This document shows positions 59,759-64,000 of a stretch of DNA of 64,000 nt, piece after piece. Source of the DNA: DATAGZ01 sp036263455 (GTDB lineage Bacteria > Pseudomonadota > Alphaproteobacteria > Dongiales > Dongiaceae); NCBI GenBank assembly GCA_036263455.1, contig DATAGZ010000017.1:186001-250000 (forward strand). Reading direction: 5' to 3'. The position numbers and the translations under genes are program-made. A model generated the notes under the pieces. That model saw nothing but the letters and a program-made list of their open reading frames with translations. It did no database searches and was not told the DNA's origin. How positions within the stretch are numbered: position 1 is the stretch's first letter; the number at the start of each line of letters is the position of its first letter.

Positions 59759-60619
59759 ATGACTCAGGCGGATTTTGATTATCTGGTGCATTTGCTCTAC
59801 CAGCGTTCAGGCTTGGTTCTCGGCCCCGATAAAGGATATCTGCTGGAGAGCAGGCTGATGCCTGTCATGCGCAAGTGGAAGGTGATCACGATCGGTGAAT
59901 TGGTGCAGCGCATGCGTATCCAGGCCAATGAAGATATGATCACGAGCGTCGTCGAGGCGATGACAACAAATGAATCCTTTTTCTTCCGCGACCAGAAGCC
60001 GTTCGACCAGTTGCGCACCGTCGTTCTGCCGGCGCTCATTAAGGCGCGTGGGCAGCAGAAAACGCTGCGCATTTGGAGCGCGGCCTGTTCCACCGGGCAA
60101 GAGCCTTATTCAATCGCGATGATCTTAAACGAGATGAATCTGCCGAATTCTGGTTGGCGATGCGATATCGTCGCCACGGATCTCTCCCAGGAGGTCTTGG
60201 AGAAAGCCCGCGAAGGTGCCTATAGCCAGTTCGAAGTGCAGCGCGGTCTGCCGGTTCAGATGCTCGTCAAATATTTTACCCAGAACGGCGACCGCTGGCA
60301 TATCGATCCGAAGATCCGTGCCATGGTCCGGTTCCAGCCATTCAATCTCTTGCAAAACCCGGGTAGCCTTGGTCGCTTCGATGTGATCTTTTGCCGCAAC
60401 GTCTTGATCTATTTCGATCAGCCGACCAAAACCAAGGTCCTCTCCGTCTTGGCGACGGTCATGTCCCCGGATGGAACGCTGTTTCTGGGTGGCGCGGAGA
60501 CCATGCTCGGACTGGGAAATTCTTTCACCGGCGTGCCGGAACATCGGGGTCTCTACCGACCGACTCCGCCTGTGTCCGGCCTGCGGGAAAATGCGAGCCT
60601 AGGGCGCGCGGCGCCCTAG
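59759..60619 (+). CDS. cheR: CheR receptor methyltransferase
   Basis: A 286-residue enzyme that methylates receptor glutamates with SAM. Signatures are TTNESFFFRDQKPFDQL (about 65), RIWSAACSTGQEPYSIAM (about 103) with the SAM-binding site, and FDVIFCRNVLIYFDQ (about 207). The last codons and the stop are part of a 12-bp hairpin, which is an uncommon use of coding sequence for a terminator. Confidence 0.95.
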   Translation: MTQADFDYLVHLLYQRSGLVLGPDKGYLLESRLMPVMRKWKVITIGELVQRMRIQANEDMITSVVEAMTTNESFFFRDQKPFDQLRTVVLPALIKARGQQKTLRIWSAACSTGQEPYSIAMILNEMNLPNSGWRCDIVATDLSQEVLEKAREGAYSQFEVQRGLPVQMLVKYFTQNGDRWHIDPKIRAMVRFQPFNLLQNPGSLGRFDVIFCRNVLIYFDQPTKTKVLSVLATVMSPDGTLFLGGAETMLGLGNSFTGVPEHRGLYRPTPPVSGLRENASLGRAAP

Positions 60620-60622
60620 GCT
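60596..60622 (+). terminator. Hairpin overlapping the end of cheR
   Basis: A perfect 12-bp stem (60596-60607 with 60611-60622) with a three-base loop spans the cheR stop at 60619. No T-run follows. It may protect the che mRNA end or stop transcription toward the convergent Spy-like gene. Confidence 0.6.
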
Positions 60623-60641
60623 GACGCAAGGATCGCAACGG

Positions 60642-61115
60642 TTAGAAATAACCGCGACGGTGGCTGAACCACTGGTCGAACTGCTTGCGCTGGTCGTCAT
60701 TCAGGGACTGGTAGAAATCCGTGATGGCGGGCTGCAGCTTGGTCAGCATTTCCTGGCGCTTTTGCAGAACGCTCTGCTGGCGGTTAAGGATGTCGGGCAC
60801 GGTCGCCGTCTTATTGTCGCCCGTCGGGCATAGCGATTTGAAATCCGCTCGCGAATCCTCGACGGTCTTCTCGATTGCCGAGAGCTTGCCGCTTTCGGCG
60901 TCGGTGAGCTTGAGCTGCTTGGTCAAGCGATCGGCAATGGCGGTCATCCGCTTATGGAAATCCTCATCGCTCATGTTGCACCAACCGCCGCGATGGAAAT
61001 GGTGGGTTGGCTTCTGATCCTGTCCCGGCGCGGGAGCGGATGCGTCGGCGGCCTGAGCTAAGCCGCCAAGCGCGAGCATGCCGGCAAGGGAAAGAGCAAA
61101 GAGTGGGACACGCAT
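60642..61115 (-). CDS. Spy/CpxP-like periplasmic protein
   Basis: A 157-residue protein with a signal peptide (MRVPLFALSLAGMLALGGLAQA, cleaved before ADAS). The mature part is helical and charged, with LTKQLKLTDAESGKLSAIEKT and a second helix QSVLQKRQEMLTKLQPAI that fit the LTxxQ/Spy repeat. Spy and CpxP act as periplasmic chaperones or stress sensors. It stands alone between cheR and the thioredoxin/NHL gene. The histidine-rich start (THHFHRGG) could bind metal. Confidence 0.82.
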   Translation of the reverse strand: MRVPLFALSLAGMLALGGLAQAADASAPAPGQDQKPTHHFHRGGWCNMSDEDFHKRMTAIADRLTKQLKLTDAESGKLSAIEKTVEDSRADFKSLCPTGDNKTATVPDILNRQQSVLQKRQEMLTKLQPAITDFYQSLNDDQRKQFDQWFSHRRGYF

Positions 61116-61195
61116 GTTTACCTCCTGTGTTGCGCGGATTGTCCCGCGCGATTATGGCCACAACTGGGCAATACAGGTTCTTTGTCGTGGCGGCG

Positions 61196-62638
61196 TCAGC
61201 GCAGCCAGGTCCGCATGGTCTTTCTACCGGGGTCGAGGGCCACGATACGGTGGTTGTTGGTGTCGCTGACGAGGATGTGCTGCTCGTCGGCGTGGATTCC
61301 CGATGGTTCGGCATAGGGAAGGCAGAGATCGTCGAGGCAGAGATAATCCTCGCCAAAATCGCGCAGGACACCTTGTGCGAGATCCACTCGCCGCAAGGCG
61401 TTGTTGTAGGAATCGGCGATCAGGAGATGTTCGCCATAGCGGCACAAGCCGAGACTGTGCTGCAGCCGCGCCTCGGCAAAGGGGCCATTACTGTGGCCAA
61501 AAACAAACAGCCCGGCTCCGATAAGGGTATCGACCCGGCTTGGCGGTTCCAGGCTCACCTGGCGCAGCGACGAGGTCTCGCTATCCACGAAATAAAGCAG
61601 CGTGCCTGCTAATGCCAGGCCGGAAGGCTGAGCGAGCTGCGCCTCGAGAGCAGCGCCATCAACGATATTCTCCCGCCCATTTCCGGCAACAAGCGTCACC
61701 CGATCTTGAGCGAGTCTTAGACACCCTAACTGGTGGGTGCCGGCATTAGCGAAATACAATTTGTCTCCATCGAGCGCCACATCCCAGGGCGAGGCGAGCG
61801 CGCTCGCTCCTGCGGGCTGCGCCTCTTCAAGGATAGGACCGCGCGCGCCGGATCCGGCCAGCGTCGTCACCCGACCCGTTTCAATATCGATGCGGCGCAG
61901 CGCATGGTTGCCGGTATCGGCGACATAGATGGCGTCGCGACTGGCGGCCAGGCCTTGCGGTGCGCGAAATAGCGGCTTCATCCCGTCACGAAAGCCGGCT
62001 TCGCCGCCGAAGCTTTTCAGAATGGCGCCCTCGTGATCGAGCAGCAGAATGCGGTGATGTCCCGAATCGGCCAGTGTATAGCCTAAACCCGGAGCCGGCT
62101 TGATTTTACCCGGAAACGCTAATTCACCCGCTTGGGTGTTTTCGGTCATGGCGGGCAGAATGCTCGCGACGAGACGTCCTTCCTTCTCATAGGCGGCGAG
62201 CACGGCCTCGATGGTCGCGAGCAGCTTGTCGCGGTCGGGCTCACCGGAAAATTGACCCATGACGTAGCCGTCGGGGGAAACGAAAACCAACGTGGGCCAG
62301 GCGCGTACCGCATAATCCCGCCAGAGCTGCATATCCGGATCGTGAATGACGGGATGGTGGATTTCATAGCGCCCGATGGCCGCCTTCACCGCGTCGGCAT
62401 CCTTCTCGGCGGTAAATTTGGGAGAATGGACACCGATGACCGTCACGTGATCGGCATACAGTGTCTCCACCTCGGCGAGGATGGGAAGAATGTGCAGACA
62501 ATTGATACAGCAGAAAGTCCAAAAATCCAGAATGACCAGGCGACCGCGAACCGCTTCGAGACTGAGCGGATAAGGCGTGTTGAACCAGCGCAGGGAGTCG
62601 CGCGCGAGTTCGGGGGCACGCACGGCTGGAATATCCAT
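61196..62638 (-). CDS. Thioredoxin-like domain with NHL beta-propeller (NHLRC2-like)
   Basis: A 480-residue protein with an N-terminal thioredoxin-like domain (1 to about 150; FWTFCCINCLHILP, with Cys44-x2-Cys47) and a C-terminal NHL propeller (about 170-478). Repeats are of the type GLAASRDAIYVADTGNHALRRID, SGLALAGTLLYFVDSETSSLRQV and SGIHADEQHILVSDTNNHRIVALD. This architecture is that of NHLRC2. No signal peptide is seen, so it is likely cytoplasmic. The start at 62638 touches the pyrE stop as TGATG. The frame upstream to 63331 lies over pyrE and is not used. Confidence 0.92.
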   Translation of the reverse strand: MDIPAVRAPELARDSLRWFNTPYPLSLEAVRGRLVILDFWTFCCINCLHILPILAEVETLYADHVTVIGVHSPKFTAEKDADAVKAAIGRYEIHHPVIHDPDMQLWRDYAVRAWPTLVFVSPDGYVMGQFSGEPDRDKLLATIEAVLAAYEKEGRLVASILPAMTENTQAGELAFPGKIKPAPGLGYTLADSGHHRILLLDHEGAILKSFGGEAGFRDGMKPLFRAPQGLAASRDAIYVADTGNHALRRIDIETGRVTTLAGSGARGPILEEAQPAGASALASPWDVALDGDKLYFANAGTHQLGCLRLAQDRVTLVAGNGRENIVDGAALEAQLAQPSGLALAGTLLYFVDSETSSLRQVSLEPPSRVDTLIGAGLFVFGHSNGPFAEARLQHSLGLCRYGEHLLIADSYNNALRRVDLAQGVLRDFGEDYLCLDDLCLPYAEPSGIHADEQHILVSDTNNHRIVALDPGRKTMRTWLR

Positions 62639-63297
62639 CACGGCCGCCACGCTTCCGGGTTTTCCAGGAAAGCGCGCACTGACTGTGCATCCTCGGCCGT
62701 CAGGCTGTCTTGTTCCAGCGCGGTGTCGTAAACATCCCGCCAGGTCGCGAGCGCGTGCAGGTTTATGCCGAGTGCTTCCATGTTCGCGCGGCTCTGGGGA
62801 AAAATGCCGTAGTGAAAAATCACCAGCGCATGGGAGATGGCTGCACCTGCCCCGCGAATCGCCTCGACGAACACGCGCTTGCTGCCCCCATCCGTAGCGA
62901 GGTCCTCGACCAGCAGCACTCGCGCATCCTCGGGCATGCTGCCTTCGATCTGGGAATCGCGGCCGAAACCCTTGGGTTTTTTGCGGATGTAGCACATCGG
63001 CAGGCCGAGCCGGTCGGCAATCCAGGCGGCATACGGGATGCCGGCCGTTTCGCCGCCGGCGATGACATCGAGCGCCGCAAACCCGATACGCTCCTCGATC
63101 ATCTGCGCGGCAAGCATCGTCAGACGGGACCGCGCAAGCGGATAGGAAATGATTTTCCGGCAATCGACATAGACCGGGCTCTGCCGCCCCGAGGTTAAAG
63201 TGAAGGGTGCCTTGGGGCGCAAATGCACGGCACCGAGCTCGAGCAGAAGCCGGGCGACGAGCGGACCGGTCGGGCCGGCACTTTCCGGAAAGGCCAT
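62638..63297 (-). CDS. pyrE: Orotate phosphoribosyltransferase
   Basis: A 219-residue enzyme that makes orotidine monophosphate in pyrimidine synthesis. The PRPP-binding loop is RVLLVEDLATDGGSK (about 120-134), and VIAGGETAGIPYAAW and CYIRKKPKGFGRDSQIEG are further marks. The sequence is slightly different from E. coli PyrE but typical of alphaproteobacteria. It is upstream of the thioredoxin/NHL gene and divergent from the glutathione S-transferase gene. Confidence 0.95.
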   Translation of the reverse strand: MAFPESAGPTGPLVARLLLELGAVHLRPKAPFTLTSGRQSPVYVDCRKIISYPLARSRLTMLAAQMIEERIGFAALDVIAGGETAGIPYAAWIADRLGLPMCYIRKKPKGFGRDSQIEGSMPEDARVLLVEDLATDGGSKRVFVEAIRGAGAAISHALVIFHYGIFPQSRANMEALGINLHALATWRDVYDTALEQDSLTAEDAQSVRAFLENPEAWRP

Positions 63298-63376
63298 GGC
63301 CCGTTGTAGGGATTTGCGGTGGTCCTTGCAAGGCGGGGGAAAATCACGATGATAGGTCGAGGGGGGAGTACTTGCG

Positions 63377-64000
63377 ATGATCGATCTCTATACGTGGGCG
63401 ACGCCGAACAGTCTCAAGATCCATATCATGCTGGAGGAGACCGAACTCGACTATACGAGCCACCGCGTCAATATCGGCGCCGAGGAACAGTTCAAGCCGG
63501 CTTTCCTGCGCATCAACCCCAACAACAAGGTGCCGGCGATCGTCGATCGGGACGGGCCGGGGGGCCAGCCGGTCAGCATCTTTGAGTCTGGCGCGATCTT
63601 ATTTTATCTCGCAGAGAAAACCGGCCGGTTTTTCGCCAGCGAGACGCGGGACCGGACGCTGGTGATGCAATGGCTTATGTTCCAGATGGCAAATATCGGA
63701 CCGATGATGGGCCAGCTCTATCATTTTCGTTCGGTGGCGCCCGAAAGGGTTCCTTATGCGCTCGAGCGGTACGGCAAGGAAGTGCGGCGGATCCTGGGAG
63801 TGCTGGAGAAGCGCTGCGAGGAGGTCGAGTATTTGGCGGGCGATTATTCGATTGCCGACATGGCGGCGTGGCCCTGGTTGCGCTATGCGCCCAATCTGGA
63901 TTTTCCCTGGACCGATTTCCCGCGCGTCAAAAAATGGCATGACAGGGTGGTGGGGCGTCCCGCTGTCCAAAAAGCCATTCGCGTCATGGGCGAAGACGAG
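63377..64000 (+). CDS. Glutathione S-transferase family protein (YfcG-like), partial
   Basis: The frame opens at ATG 63377 and runs past the right edge of the window, giving 208 codons without a stop. It starts MIDLYTWATPNSLKIHIMLEE, with a thioredoxin-fold N-terminal domain (NPNNKVPAIVD, ESGAILFYLAEKTG) and a helical C-terminal domain (YLAGDYSIADMAAWPWLR). These match the Nu-class YfcG-like group, which has disulfide-bond reductase activity on glutathione. The 3' end is missing, though little may remain. Confidence 0.93.
   Translation, partial: MIDLYTWATPNSLKIHIMLEETELDYTSHRVNIGAEEQFKPAFLRINPNNKVPAIVDRDGPGGQPVSIFESGAILFYLAEKTGRFFASETRDRTLVMQWLMFQMANIGPMMGQLYHFRSVAPERVPYALERYGKEVRRILGVLEKRCEEVEYLAGDYSIADMAAWPWLRYAPNLDFPWTDFPRVKKWHDRVVGRPAVQKAIRVMGEDE

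Noticed and set aside
62639..63331. N-terminal extension of the thioredoxin/NHL gene
   Set aside because: The extra part overlaps pyrE in another frame and shows no domain. The ATG at 62638 overlaps the pyrE stop.

Overview
The window reads as chromosomal DNA of a GC-rich alphaproteobacterium. The evidence is the aroA-cmk-rpsA-ihfB block, a ChpT-type phosphotransferase, an imuA-imuB-dnaE2 cassette behind a GTTC-N7-GTTC LexA box, and a formate dehydrogenase whose NuoE-like and NuoF-like parts are fused as in methylotrophic alphaproteobacteria. The order or genus cannot be fixed from the sequence alone. No insertion sequence, CRISPR array, rRNA or integrase was seen. One tRNA, Arg(CCT), is present.

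Layout. 0.2-5.6 kb: SOS mutasome imuA-imuB-dnaE2, minus strand. 5.8-10.1 kb: an RTX repeat protein, DUF488, a VOC-fold protein and a secreted two-repeat protein. 10.1-14.8 kb: a partly A+T-rich accessory patch holding a truncated Ada protein, a broken alpha/beta hydrolase, and a three-gene cassette. The cassette encodes a PRMT-like methyltransferase, a heme-oxygenase-like diiron oxidase fused to a cupin, and a small Rieske protein. The patch is bounded on the right by the 3' end of tRNA-Arg. 15.0-23.9 kb: mutS followed by a tightly packed set for corrinoid/tetrahydrofolate methyl transfer. 23.9-30.7 kb: a seven-gene minus-strand operon for acyl-CoA oxidation and malic enzyme. 30.8-37.6 kb: small accessory proteins, a GlxA/GbdR-like regulator, tandem GFA and TusA proteins, and TerC with a TRAP permease pair. 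37.9-44.7 kb: proton-pumping pyrophosphatase, then a sugar-type ABC transporter with a cyclase-family hydrolase. 44.8-49.0 kb: ihfB, rpsA, cmk, aroA. 49.0-54.2 kb: NAD-linked formate dehydrogenase coupled to a creatininase-family hydrolase. 54.2-60.6 kb: chpT and a cheA-cheW-cheY-cheB-cheR operon. 60.6-64.0 kb: a Spy-like protein, a thioredoxin/NHL protein, pyrE, and a partial glutathione S-transferase.

The most interesting system is the cassette at 11605-14470. Its architecture, and the alignment of all ten metal ligands of SznF (as I remember them) at a constant offset of six residues, mark it as a relative of SznE/SznF. Those enzymes methylate L-arginine and then oxidatively rearrange it into an N-nitrosourea in streptozotocin biosynthesis. 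Here the pair stands in a compact proteobacterial cassette with its own Rieske protein, so its product and role are open questions.

Second in interest is a CheA kinase carrying a truncated-hemoglobin-like domain whose heme-ligand histidine appears to be replaced by glutamine. One-carbon chemistry recurs (corrinoid methyl transfer, methylene-THF reductase, formate dehydrogenase), which suggests an organism that oxidises methylated compounds. The corrinoid protein and substrate methyltransferase are not in this window.
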